DNA of 64,000 nucleotides from the NCBI GenBank assembly GCA_026119855.1, contig JAOWBW010000444.1:620001-684000 (forward strand). Reading direction: 5' to 3'. Positions 45,789 through 56,275 of the stretch are shown in pieces. Positions within the stretch are counted from its first letter, which is position 1, and the number at the start of each line of letters is the position of its first letter. The position numbers and the translations under genes were made by a program. The notes beneath the pieces were generated by a model. It searched no databases. It was not told the origin of the DNA and saw only the letters and a list, made by a program, of their open reading frames with translations. Source of the DNA: Campanula takesimana (taxonomy: Eukaryota; Streptophyta; Magnoliopsida; Asterales; Campanulaceae).

Positions 45789-48510
45789 ATGGCGGTGCGA
45801 AACTATCGCCCTCACGAATGGCATTTTGTCATGGGGCAGAGGTTCGAGTTATACGTGGGTCCCGACAAACATTGGTCTGGGGGAAATCTGGTGGAGACGA
45901 CGGATGTAAGTATCCTAGTTTTGTATTTTGAGATTGTTTATTTATTTTGGATAGTTAATCATTGTAGATTATTTGATTTGAGTATTTGTTGAATATTTGG
46001 GGACGGCAAATATATGCATTTAGAAAATAAAGCATGCATGTACACTTTATATTTCACGTATGTATTTAATTGCTAGTAAGTAACGCACCTTTGCTGTGTT
46101 TACCTGTAGAGAAAGAGGTCTCGCGGGTCCACCAAGCTGGTGGCGGAGATTTGGGCCATGTTGCTTCCGGGTGGTGTGGTGAAGGACAGGAGCCGCGCTT
46201 TGGGTTGTGGTCCTTTCTTCGATCCGGTGGAGGTTATTTGTGGGACCCAGAAGGTGATGGGTTTAGTGGAGCTTATGAGGGAGTATTTTGGGACACCACT
46301 CACACGTTCCACTTCAGTTGGGGAGAAGTTACTATTACTCCCACTGACTTCACTGCTATCACGGGGCTGCAGTTTACTATAGGGGTGTAAATGGTTCGGT
46401 CTGGTTCGGATTGGGGGAATTTACGGACCGAACCACTAGTCATCGGTTTGGGATAATCCCAAACCGAACCGAACCATGAAAAAAATTCAAACTGAACCAA
46501 ACCAAACCGCTATGGTTCGGTTCGGTTCAAATCGCGATTCAATTGTGTGGTTCAAACCGCGGTCTAGACCGTGGTTTAGACTACGGTTCAAACCACGATT
46601 CAAACCGTAACTCATTATTTGTTTGAATTTTCCGTGATCACGGAGGAAGAGCGAAAGATGTGTGTCTTTAAGAGGAAGTCAGAGGAAGAGAGAGGCCGAA
46701 GGAAGAAAAACACTTTACAATATCGATCTGGGAGAGAACTTGGTTTTTCATGTGTCACAATTAAGATAACAAATAATGAAATTAATACTTGAATAAGATA
46801 CAAAATATGGGTTAGAATTAGTCTATGTAATGTTTTTTTTTTTATTGGTACAACAATTAATACTAATAAATATACGATTTTTTTTTAAATAAGATACAAA
46901 ATGGGGGGGGGGAGGTTAGGATAATTAGTTTATGTTATGTGGTTTGGTTTAGCGTTTCGGTTTGGTGGTTCGGTTTGGGAGGTCAAACCACAAACCAAAC
47001 CGAACCAAGTGGTTTGTCAATATTTGAGACCGAACCGAACCATTCGTGCTTAAAAACCAAACCAAACCAAACCGCATGGTTTGGTTCGGTTCGGTCTCAA
47101 ACCGCGGTTTGAACCAAACCACTTACAGCCCTAGTTTACTATGTGCCCTTACCCTTCGATGAGGATTTGGTTGAGGACCTTCATCGCCAGGTTGAGTTGC
47201 TCGGCATGCACCTAGGGCGTGGTGCGAAGGGTCATGGCTTTGAGGCTGGCCGATTGAGGACTTTGCTTGAGGGAGCCATTCGGGGCTTTGTTGAGGGAGT
47301 CAGTGACGTGGATTGCCTGGTGCGGGCTATTCTGTGGTATATTCTGACGCAGACCTTGTTCCCTTGTGCCGACACTTTTTGTCGGTTCTCTTTGTTGGGT
47401 GCCTTGGCCAACTTGGATCAGGCGAGCCAGGTGTCGTGGGGTGGAGCCGGCTTGGCGGAGATGTACCGAGCTTTGGATGTATGCTCGAGGTCCAGCACCA
47501 CGTCTTTCAACTGCTTTTAGTTTGCTTTCGAGGTATTTTCTGACCGTTCTTTTTATTCCATGTCTGTCCTCTGTTTATAACTCTTAGACTGAAATTCTGT
47601 TCTCCACAGGTTTGGGTCTATGATATCTTTCACATTGCTCCTTTTGGTGTACATGGTGAGAAGGAGGTCCCGGTGATGCGGTTCTGGGCGAAGGGCAATC
47701 GTGCTGAGGGTCGCGGCAAGGCGCGGAAGACACCTGATTTAGAGATTTTTGCGGTGAAGTTGCGGGGGCCGCTTGATGAGGATTTCCATCTCTTTCCTTC
47801 ATCGGAGAGGGTCTTAGCTGGGCTTGGCCATACTCAGGAGTTCACATCCTCGAGATGCTTCTTGGTGGGGCTGACTGGTGACGCCATGTATTTGGGCGAG
47901 AGGGTGTGCCGGCAGCATGGTTCACATCCACTGATATGGGCTCCGAGTGATCCTCCTCGGAACATGTTGTACCCTACTAGGCTTAGGGCGAGCTGGGAGT
48001 ATGTTGTGAGGACTCCGGCCAGTCTGTACCAGAGTGGTGGTGACTACGCGTGGTACGTCAAGAATGTACTGATTAGTCCACAGGTGCTGGCGAGGAGGCA
48101 GGCTAGGGGATACCCGGCTGGTTCTAGCCGAGGAGCTAGGTATGCTATGGATATGCCGCGTTTTTCGGACACCATCAGGGTGAGGCGTGGTGGTGCTGAG
48201 ATTGATTTTGACTTGACCCCGACTGATGCTGATGAGGTGTCTGGGGCCCAACTTCCTCCCCTTGGAGCCACGGTATGCCATCCTTAGTATTTTTTTTTCT
48301 TGCACCCACACTTTCAAATTTGTCACCTTACTGTGTTACTTGTCTCAGGTAACCCGGGAGGCCTATATTCGCTCTGTCCGTAGGGGCAATATATTTGAGC
48401 GCATGTTCCGGAATCTGGCCAATGCTTGTACCTGCCGTCAGGGGGATGTGGTCCTGCCACAGCGCCGAGAGAGATCGCCTACTGAGGCTGCTTCTTTCGT
48501 CTCGTACTAG
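45789..48510 (+). pseudogene. Broken plant-mobile-domain (PMD) gene, split by a hAT element
   Basis: Exon-like pieces with GT-AG junctions: 45789-45905, 46110-46379 continuing at 47142-47532, 47610-48272 and 48349-48510. The protein shows PMD landmarks: THTFHFSWGEVTITPTDFTA, ITGLQF, WGGAGLAEMYRALD, then VWVYDIFHIAPFG and WEYVVRTPASLYQSGGDYAWYV-like sequence. PMD is found in transposon-derived plant proteins and as extra ORFs in Tat-lineage retrotransposons. Lesions: a 1-nt frame loss near 46287-46290, the 754-bp hAT insertion with a further 2-nt offset, and an in-frame TAG at 47518-47520. The sequence is GC-richer than its surroundings. A second open frame reaches an acidic, Gly/Asp-rich end at 48631. 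Confidence 0.7.
46380..47133. mobile_element. hAT-type non-autonomous element (754 bp) with perfect 8-bp target duplication
   Basis: Ends TAGGGGTGTAAATGGTTCGG and CCAAACCACTTACAGCCCTA are inverted copies. GTTTACTA is duplicated exactly at 46372-46379 and 47134-47141. The interior consists largely of AACCGAACC / GGTTCGGTT variants on both strands and has no ORF of note. Confidence 0.85.
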
Positions 48511-48664
48511 TCAGAGGTCTGTCCGAGGTAGAGGTTCTAGAGCCGGTGGGTCCCACCATATGCAGCAGCGGGGTGGTGATGATGATGGTGGTGATAATGA
48601 AGAGGAGGAGGTAGAGGTGGACTCAGACTAGATGTAGTCTTTATTTTTCCTGCATTGTTAGCTT

Positions 48665-48700
48665 AGAGAGAGAGAGTGAGAGAGAGAGAGAGAGAGAGAA
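48665..48700. repeat. (GA)n microsatellite
   Basis: About 36 bp of GA with one interruption, shortly after the PMD pseudogene. Confidence 0.9.
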
Positions 48701-49173
48701 ACATATTTATGTTCTCTTTTATTTGTTGTTTTTATGTACTTGGGGCCTTTTAAAGGCAAGTATTTTATTTAGTATTTTGGTTTACATGTCTTTACATTTA
48801 ATACTATGCATGAGCCTTTAGGGGTAAAACGGGGATTATCTATATGATGGGAAACTCCCATGCTCTTTATTCAGCTTTTTTGTGGTTTGTCACCTTCAAA
48901 ATGTCCGAAATGGGTCCGTTCCAGCGTGGGAGAAGTCCAGGTGGGGACGGACTTGAAATCTGCCAGCAGGGGATTATGTGGCCGCGTGGCCAATTAGTAG
49001 AAAGACTGGCCCACGGACAGTCACAGCCCTGACACATTTTTTGTCAGATTTTCCTTATGTGACCATGATCTGGACTCCAAACTCTATTTAAACAGCAGTC
49101 TCTGCAGGCAGACGGGGCAGACAACAATTTTCTTTGTTTTTGCTCTAGATTTTGACCCTTTTACTCTCTTGCG
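48701..49173. other. Spacer with an LTR-like GGCCGCGTGGCCAA motif
   Basis: No gene. ATGTGGCCGCGTGGCCAATT at 48975-48994 is the same palindromic motif repeated in the solo LTR at 30900-30962, suggesting LTR-derived sequence. Confidence 0.45.
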
Positions 49174-49998
49174 ATGGAGAGACACCCCAGGATTTCTGAA
49201 GAACAACAACATCTCTTCGTTAAGGGCTTGAAAATATGGATTAGAAAGCTCTCTAAGTCAACTCGCGTGTCTTTCATTAGGAATTTCGGGATCAAGTTTC
49301 TCTGGTCCCTTTTCAGGGTTATGGTGGACAGGAACATGTTGCGTGCTGCCGCTAAGTTCTGGGATGAGGACAACCATGTCTTCAACTTCTCTTACAACGA
49401 GATCACCCCCACGTATGAAGACTTTGTGGCTCTTTGTGGTGGAAGGGATACAGATCGCGTATCTATGCCGCAGTACCAGGTTCCTTCGAAGATTCGGGTT
49501 TCCAAACTGCTCAAGATTTCAGTAGAGGAGGCTAGAGGCTTGTTCTTGGGAGCCGATGATGACATTTATGAGCTTCCTATTAGATTCATTAACAGTGTAG
49601 CGGACTCCGAGGAGGCTTTGGATTGTCTTTCCTTCCGTCTCTTTGCTTCGGTCTTGTTTCCTCCCTACCTAGGGGTGGCAACAATGGGATGTATTGACAT
49701 GGTGGACCAGGATAGGGCTGGCCATAGTATCATTCCTGTCTTGCTCGGGGAGACTTTACATGGTATTGCAGAGTTAGCCTCTGGCTCTCGTAAGATGTCT
49801 CGGGGTAGCGCTCGACTACTATACTTGTGGTTGCAGAAGAGGTTGCGAGTGCTGGAGAAGCCTCTTGGCAAGGTGCCTCCTTGGGCTTGTCAGAGTAGAA
49901 AGATGGTGGAGCCATTTGTGGGGATGACTTGGTCCACATGGGTGTCATATCTTGCGCAGATAGGCACAGCTCAGGTCAAGTGGGTAGTACCCCTTTAG
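49174..49998 (+). CDS. PMD/DUF7745-like ORF, 274 aa, probably retrotransposon-borne
   Basis: An uninterrupted ATG-to-stop ORF. LWSLFRVMVDRNMLRAAAKFWDEDNHVFNF, followed by a helix-rich part with MVDQDRAGHSIIPVLLGETL and ARLLYLWLQKRL, resembles the PMD/DUF7745 proteins found in Tat-lineage retrotransposons. It lies antisense to the minus-strand reverse transcriptase at 51468-52457, the arrangement known for extra ORFs in this lineage. The family match usually continues beyond this length; here stops begin at 49998, while 50301-50540 looks like a decayed basic C-terminal part. Function unknown; a host role is doubtful. Confidence 0.55.
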   Translation: MERHPRISEEQQHLFVKGLKIWIRKLSKSTRVSFIRNFGIKFLWSLFRVMVDRNMLRAAAKFWDEDNHVFNFSYNEITPTYEDFVALCGGRDTDRVSMPQYQVPSKIRVSKLLKISVEEARGLFLGADDDIYELPIRFINSVADSEEALDCLSFRLFASVLFPPYLGVATMGCIDMVDQDRAGHSIIPVLLGETLHGIAELASGSRKMSRGSARLLYLWLQKRLRVLEKPLGKVPPWACQSRKMVEPFVGMTWSTWVSYLAQIGTAQVKWVVPL

Positions 49999-50600
49999 GA
50001 GATTAGTAGAGCACGATGGAATCAGGAGGGGCTTTGTATGATTCGCGTCTAAGCTTTTGATCAGACCACTTACTACTATGCAGTACGAGTTTGTCTTCAG
50101 TACGGGATGCTACAGGTTGTACCTTCTCTCTGGGATGAAAATCAAAGCAGGACTAATTTTAGGATGCTCCCTATGAACGTTGGGTTGCAGTGCTTTTGGA
50201 GCGATGTTGGTCTTACGCTCACGTGCCCAGCATTTTCTGTATACAGCGGACCCGTGACATACTCCTGTCACGAGAATAATTAGACCGGTACCATAGGACT
50301 TTGGGATGTATGAAGAAGACTCTGAGAAGACTGAGGCATAGGGTGGTGGTCCCTTATTCCTCGTGCAGGTGTTTGAGAAAGAAGGAGATTCTACAACTTG
50401 AAATGGAGACCGAGTTGACTCAACTTGCACCACTCGATGAAGGGGTGATGGGGAAAAGAAAGAGGGAAGGCCCTAAGGGGGTGAACCAGTTTGCAAAGGC
50501 TTTTTGTGTGGATCCTACTATGCGGGATAGACGTGGATGATGAGAGAAGAAGAAGAAGAGAGAGGAAGATTCGAAAGAGTGACTCCGAGCATCCAGCCAT
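49999..50600 (+). pseudogene. Decayed C-terminal extension of the PMD/DUF7745-like ORF
   Basis: Same strand, several frames with stops. 50301-50540 is open and Lys/Arg-rich (KRKREGPKG), compatible with a lost nuclear-type tail. Confidence 0.35.
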
Positions 50601-51075
50601 AGTCATTGCAGACACATAGTTTAGCTTTTAGTTTGTTTTCAGTTTATTTGAAATTTCATAGCAGGTTATTTAGTTGCAGGTTCATTCGAGCTTAGACTCA
50701 TAAAATAAGTGTTAACGTGTAGTGGCTTGTGGAAATAGAGATTTCGCTTTTAGTTATACACAATGTTTGCTTTGTATGATTGTAACCATATTTGGTGTTT
50801 TATTTATTTTTGAGACCGGACCATTGAAGGCTGCCTACGTTCCTCTTTTACAAGTAAGGCTAAGGGGCTCAGGTCGTCGTAGTTTATTTCTGATTTAGAA
50901 AGGGAAGAGAGAAAGGGGAAGTAAGAGGGGGAATATTTTTGTTGCTCTAAGTTTTGCCTAGACCGCCTTTGCGGGTTTTCAGCCTAGCGAGCAATTAATT
51001 TTTATTTTTTTTAAAGGAGGCCGTTGTAGAAGACCATTGTAGGAGAGTGCCGCTTGTAGGAGAGGACCGCAGTGA
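50601..51075. other. Noncoding retrotransposon-type spacer with recurring module
   Basis: Contains GAGACCGGACCATTGAAGGC, CTGCCTACGTTCC, CAGGTCGTCGTAGTT (50810-50884) and GCCTAGACCGCCTTTGCGGG with CAGCCTAGCGAGC (50956-50994). The same blocks recur at 57420 and 57893-58145. Confidence 0.6.
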
Positions 51076-51525
51076 TCAATTGTAGTAATGACTGAGTCTG
51101 TAAACCTTGATTGGGAGGTTGCCTTTGTTATCTATGTGTGCCCATTCTTCATTTCGCTTGACCAAGTGTCCCATCTCGATGAGCTGTCGGATCTTGTCTT
51201 TCAAAGAATGGAAATCCTCGATGCTATATCCTTCATTCTGGTGATAGAAACACCTCTTGCCTGGCTCAAAGGGTTGTGGTGATAATGGAGAAACATGTTC
51301 CCGTATCGGTTGTAATTTGCCGAGTTTTACCAGCGCTTTGAAAATGAGGCCCAAAGGTAGGTCTGAGCTTGTGTAGTATCTGAAGGGGATGGGGGCTCTG
51401 GTTTGGTCGTAATTCTGTGATTCAAACCTCCATGAATCGGTTGTAGGAGCGGGGTGTTTGTTAAACGCTACTTTAGTTGAGTCAGAGCTACCTCGCATTT
51501 CTGATTCCACCCTGCACTTGAACAA
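51076..51525 (-). pseudogene. Ty3/gypsy (Tat/Ogre-like) gag C-terminal fragment
   Basis: Minus-strand ORF with CFYHQNEGYSIEDFHSLKDK, the Cys-His segment at the end of plant Tat-lineage gag, preceded by a Pro-rich part. It lies downstream of the reverse transcriptase in transcription order, whereas gag normally lies upstream, so the element is rearranged. Confidence 0.6.
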
Positions 51526-52457
51526 TTCTGTAATTCTCTAAGGACCGGGTCTGCTGCTATTGCGAGGCGACTGATGTACTGTAGTAGTCCTATGAGCTTG
51601 ATCCTTTCATACTCTTGGCGAGGTGATGACATTGTTATCATCTCTTTGACCTTTTCCGAATCGGCCTCGAACCTCTGTCCCAATTTGTATCCTAGAGCCT
51701 TCTTTTGGACCGTCCCAAATCTGCACTTTGTTGGGTCGAGGTGGATCTTTTGTAGTCTTAGTATGTTGAAGAGTTTCCACAGGTCTTCTATGTGTCTGCC
51801 GTAAGGTCTCTTTGAGTACATCACAAGGTCTTCTATGTAGACATCTGTTGTGCCTGTTGGCGCTGCTGTTGGCACATGGTAGGAGATGCCAATGCCTTTC
51901 CATTCTAGAAGTTGGTTGGCGTGACAATAAGTTCCCCATAGAGTTCGAAAAGTCACATTCTCATCTGTCTGTGCTGCCGCGGGTATCCGATTTTGTCCAG
52001 GGAAGCCGTCAATGAATGATCGCACCTCTCGGTCTTCGGTAATCTCTAGTAGTAAGTCCACGTCAGATGGTGGAAAGTCGTGCTTGGGACTCATTTCCTC
52101 GAGACTTATGAGGTCTATGTGGACCCTCACTTTCCTTCCGTATTTCTTCGCTGAGATGATGTTAAGTAACCACTTCGGCCAATGTATGGACTTGATGAAG
52201 TCCATCTGGAGCAGCTTCTCTATCTCAATCTCCATGCGTGGTGACCATTCCAGCCTAACGTGTTGTAGTCTCTGTCTGATTAACTCAGTATCTGGTGTTG
52301 TTATTCTTTCGCATTCCCTGTCTGACGTGTAGTCGTGGGTCCATGTAAAGATGTCATCGTATTCTTTGAGAAATTCAACCAGTGCATCTCGCTCTTCGCC
52401 TTGAAAGAAGCTTCCGATCTGTGTCTCCATTGGCTTGTCTTTTCTTCCCAGATTCAC
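51468..52457 (-). pseudogene. Ty3/gypsy (Tat/Ogre-like) reverse transcriptase relic
   Basis: An open minus-strand frame of 329 codons with diverged reverse-transcriptase landmarks in order: FLKEYDDIFTW, KKYGRKVRVHIDLISLEEMS, SFIDGFPGQNRI, TFRTLWGTYCHA, VYIEDLVMYSK (normally VYVDDM), LHLDPTKCRFG-like and LLQYISRLAIAADP. The first Asp of the YVDD-type catalytic pair is Glu and the region before it is shortened, so it is probably inactive. Confidence 0.7.
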
Positions 52458-52549
52458 ACATGTTAAAACCTCATCGGCAGCTTGGGCTCGGTTTTCCCTT
52501 AATTGATAACCTGCTCTGAGATTCCTCGGATGTATTTGTCATTTAGTTT

Positions 52550-53819
52550 TGTAGATACCCCGGGGGACCGCGGCTTGGATAGAGCGCGCGAATTACCCTA
52601 GGATGTCTACTTGATTTTAGAATCGCCACCCACGTTTTAGAGGAACGCGAGGAAACCTAAGAAAAGCCAATTTTTATATACAAAACCAGAGATTCGGGAA
52701 AAGATGGGTTCGGGGGTTAGGTGACAGAGTGGGAAGTACTTAAACACCCACTCCGCCCCGCTTACGTGGGTCTTGCTACTTTTGGTGTTCTAATGCATGA
52801 GAAAGTCCTTCGATTTATTAATATACGAGTGCTAACAATTACAATGAAAAGAAAGGGGAAATTTACAAAGGAAAATAAAAGAGAATTGTTTTATTTATTT
52901 AATGGTAAAGATTTCATGTCAAACTATTCTAACAATTATATTAAGAAAAGAATGGTAAATTAAAGTAAAGATTAAAATGTAGGGAGATAACATTAACCAA
53001 CTTTAATGTAGTAAAGTGGTCATTTGGTCATGTCCCAATTGATGGGGATTGCATACGTTACAAAGACATGTAAAATAAGAGAAGAAGAATAAAGTACCTT
53101 AAGAAAGAGGACTTCAAACTTGGACTTGAAAATGGTGTTGTTGTAGAGAAATTGTTGTAGAATAATTTGTGTAGAGTCTTGTTACTAAGAACTCTTGTTG
53201 GGAGAATTTATGTATAGTGTAGTTGTAGATGATAAAAGTTTTGTCCAAAAAGAGAGTCCCTTTCTAAGGTAGAAGGAGGGGGTTTTTATAGGTAAAAATA
53301 GGAGGGAAATGTTTGGAGGGAAAAGATGATCATCCATGTGAAATGGAATTGACCAATCAAAAATAAGATAAATAAAATAATAAATGAAAGAAATAAAAGA
53401 AAATCAAATAAAATAAAATAAAATAAAAAGGAAATATTTTGTTTTAAAGAAAATGCTTAGAATGTGGGATTGAGAGTTACAAAATAAGGGGGGATGAATG
53501 TGGATGAAAAATGGAGTGTTTGTGATCAAGAAAAGGGAGGGAAAATGCTGCAATCCGTAACTGCCATAATGGGAAGCGCGCGAGTCCCGCTTTGGGGGCA
53601 AGAGGCGCGCGCGTCCCGTTGACAGTGTCGAAGGCGCCCGCGGGTAAAAATGACAGAAAGACAGAAATGACTCTAAAATTAATTCTGTTATGCAGTTTAG
53701 TCCAAAACTAATGGAATCAGTTAGGAACTTAACGGAAGTAACAGAAATTAACAAAAACAAGTAAAATAAAAATACTATGTATGCAATTGGGGTGAGAGGT
53801 CCAAGGCGGGGTGTCTACA
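52550..53819 (-). repeat. 3' LTR of a minus-strand Tat/Ogre-like element (1,270 bp)
   Basis: Plus-strand ends TGTAGATACCCCGGGG and GCGGGGTGTCTACA are inverted. The first ~550 bp match 60757-61303 almost exactly. On the minus strand a purine stretch (GAGGGGCTC) immediately precedes it at 53820, as for a polypurine tract. GCGCGC-rich words occur at 53575-53645. Confidence 0.75.
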
Positions 53820-53984
53820 GAGCCCCTCGGCGAAGTGGATTGCAAAGCAAACACGCGTCGACGAAAGAAAGACAACCGCCGAGGACATCGACAAGAGAAA
53901 ACAAAGACTCGATAAAACATGAATTTGCGAAGGATAAGGGTGCGCTCCCTGTGTGAGCGGCTTTATTGATATAGAAAGGATATG

Positions 53985-54410
53985 GCGGGATCCGTTTTGC
54001 TGAAGCGGGATCCGTTTGCTGACGCGGGATCCGTTTGCTGATGCGGGATCCGTTTGCTGATGCGGGATCCGTTTGCTGAAAGCGAGATCCGTTTGCTGAA
54101 AGCGGGATACGTTTGCTGGAAGCGGGATCCGTTTGCTGGAAGCAGGATCCGTTTGCTAATGACGGGGTCCGTTTGCTGGAAGCGGGATCCGTTTGCTGAT
54201 TGCGGGATCCGTTTGCTGATGCGGGATCCGTTTGCTGATGCGGGATCCGTTTGCTGATGCGGGATCCATTTGCTGAAGCGGGATCCGTTTACTGAAGCAG
54301 GATCCGTTTGCTGATGCGGGATCCGTTTGCTGAAGCGGGATCCGTTTGCTGAAGCGGGATCCGTTTGCTGATGCGGGATCCGTTTGCTGATGCGGGATCC
54401 GTTTGCGGAT
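53985..54410. repeat. 22-unit tandem repeat (~19-20 bp) with BamHI sites
   Basis: The consensus unit is GCGGGATCCGTTTGCTGAT, with 19- and 20-bp variants. Nearly every unit keeps GGATCC. The array sits next to the 3' LTR. On the minus strand it is stop-free within a 226-codon frame (53963-54643) that encodes NGSRISKRIPHQQTDPAS-type repeats. Confidence 0.92.
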
Positions 54411-54643
54411 GGCGGGAACCGAGGCTCCGTCTGCCTATATGTGATATTATTGTGTTGCTTGATGGAAAGGTGGTGATTTTGCGGCTCACCGTGGACCGAG
54501 TTGTTGTTATTGAACTGTAATTGTTTGATTTTGTGGGATGCAGGCGTAGTTGACAGCGGATCACTTTCTGCTGGGGATGAAGTGCCTTGAGTTGCAGATG
54601 CTGTTGACCTTATGGTGGTACCTTTTAAGTGTGTGCTTTTCAT

Positions 54644-55330
54644 GTATATGTGCTTGTGACATGTATGAGATGTGAAATGGCAGTTATGAGAGAAATTGTG
54701 CTTGTGGTGTGATGTGATTTGAAGGCAGTTTTGTATGAGAGAGAATTTTTGTAAGAATAGAAAAAGTGATTTTGTGTGCGGTGTGATTTGAGGAAAGCCT
54801 TGGATGTATTCATACCTTCACTTACCATTGCCGTTGGATGGATTATTATTGTGGTGATGGATGCCTTGATGCTTTTGATGAAGAATGTCCATGCTTTAGA
54901 TGGAGAATGATGATGTTGGTGATGATGAATTGTTTTTGCCTTTGATGGAGTGTCGGTGAGATGGTATTCTGGGTGATGGGTTGGTCGTGCCAAAAGGCTG
55001 CCTACGTATCCCTTTAAGATAATCAGACCAGCGTAGTTCAAGGATGATGGAGAGTGCTGGGGGAGAATGCTAGGAGAAAAGCAAAAAGGAAACACATAAT
55101 TTTGCGCAAGAAAAGAAAAAAGAAAATATTTTTTTTTAATTAGAAAGAAAAGAATATGCACACACGTGAGAAAAAGATTTTTTTTAGTTCGTGGGTGAAC
55201 CATTTTAACCATTGTGTATTTGCAAAGCCAACCCAAGATCAAGTCATGTTCAATCGAAGTCCGGATTGCCTTGCTTGAATTCTGTCGTCGTTGCCGTTGT
55301 GTCCAACGAAAAGTGATTTCTAGCCCCAAG
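54644..55330 (-). other. Element internal DNA, no recognised protein
   Basis: A GATGATG-rich minus-strand frame (His/Ser-rich when translated) and an A-rich tract. It includes AAGGCTGCCTACGTATCC...AGCGTAGTTC at 54991-55040, a copy of the recurring module. I see no domain. Confidence 0.5.
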
Positions 55331-55782
55331 AGATGTGTCAGTTATGGGGCTCCAAAAGATATTCGATGCCGAGATAAGGGGTTGCTGATTGTAAAGCCCC
55401 TAGAATGCTTTTGATGTCAAACTATGAGAGACTTGCATAGCCCCAAGATGAATCGACTCTTGACCTTTTCAAATAAATCGCCTTTTGCTGTTGACGTGAG
55501 CAAGCTCCAAGAGAAGATCATTGATACCAAGCTGCGAGAGATTACTAAGCCCCAAGTGTCGTGGGCTTGTTGTTTGCGAGCTTGTAGATGGCGGGATGTG
55601 AAGACCTTTCGGTGTGAAGCCCCAACTTATCTTGGCATTCAATTGAGAGCAGATGCACCATTGGGTAGAACTCATGAAAGTGATCTTCCTCTTGTTTGGA
55701 GATGAATGGCCCTTTTTTTGTGGTTGGTACCCAAGTGGCGGAGGGTCCATGTTGAAAATGCAGTAGAATCTTCGGGAAATGT

Positions 55783-56275
55783 CTCGTGGGAGATGGTGAT
55801 GTTGTTGCGGATGATAGGGTTTTGACATGATAAAGTCTCAAACGGTACGTTTGCTTGAGTCTTCTTGAGTCGAACTAATAACGGATCTTCGGATGCAGCC
55901 TGCGCTTTTGATCTTGGAGAAGGGGGTGCAGTACTTGCAGAAACATTGGGATTGGCCGAGGCATTTCCCGCTATAACCCAGTCACGTGAGTTTAGCATAT
56001 TGAATCTTTTTCCTTTTCTCTAAGACTTCCTTCATAATCTCGCTGAAAGTTCTAACAAAAATCATCAAATTTATTCATAACATTGGAGCCCTTATTCAAA
56101 GTCGTGGGAGATGGTGATGTTGTTGTGGAAGATAAGGCCTTGGCGTGATAAAGTCTTAAATGGAATGCTTTCTTGGGTCTTCTTGAGTTGAACCAATAAC
56201 GGATCTTCGGGTGCAGCCTGTGCTTTTGATCTTGGAGAAGGGGGTGCAGTACTTTCAGAAACATTGGGATTGGCC
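55783..56275 (-). repeat. Direct duplication inside the element (two ~175-bp copies)
   Basis: 55783-55958 and 56101-56275 share GTGGGAGATGGTGATGTTGT, AATAACGGATCTTCGG, TTTTGATCTTGGAGAAGGGG and GAAACATTGGGATTGGCCG in the same order, with few differences. Confidence 0.75.

Noticed and set aside
53982..54410. CRISPR-like array
   Set aside because: Units are contiguous with no spacers, and the window is plant nuclear DNA.
53963..54643. 226-codon minus-strand ORF over the tandem repeat
   Set aside because: The open frame follows from a stop-free repeat unit; unit lengths vary between 19 and 20 bp and there is no start or domain evidence for a protein.
54640..55329. 229-codon minus-strand ORF
   Set aside because: His/Ser-rich from GATGATG repeats and containing unrelated low-complexity stretches; no retrotransposon domain recognised.
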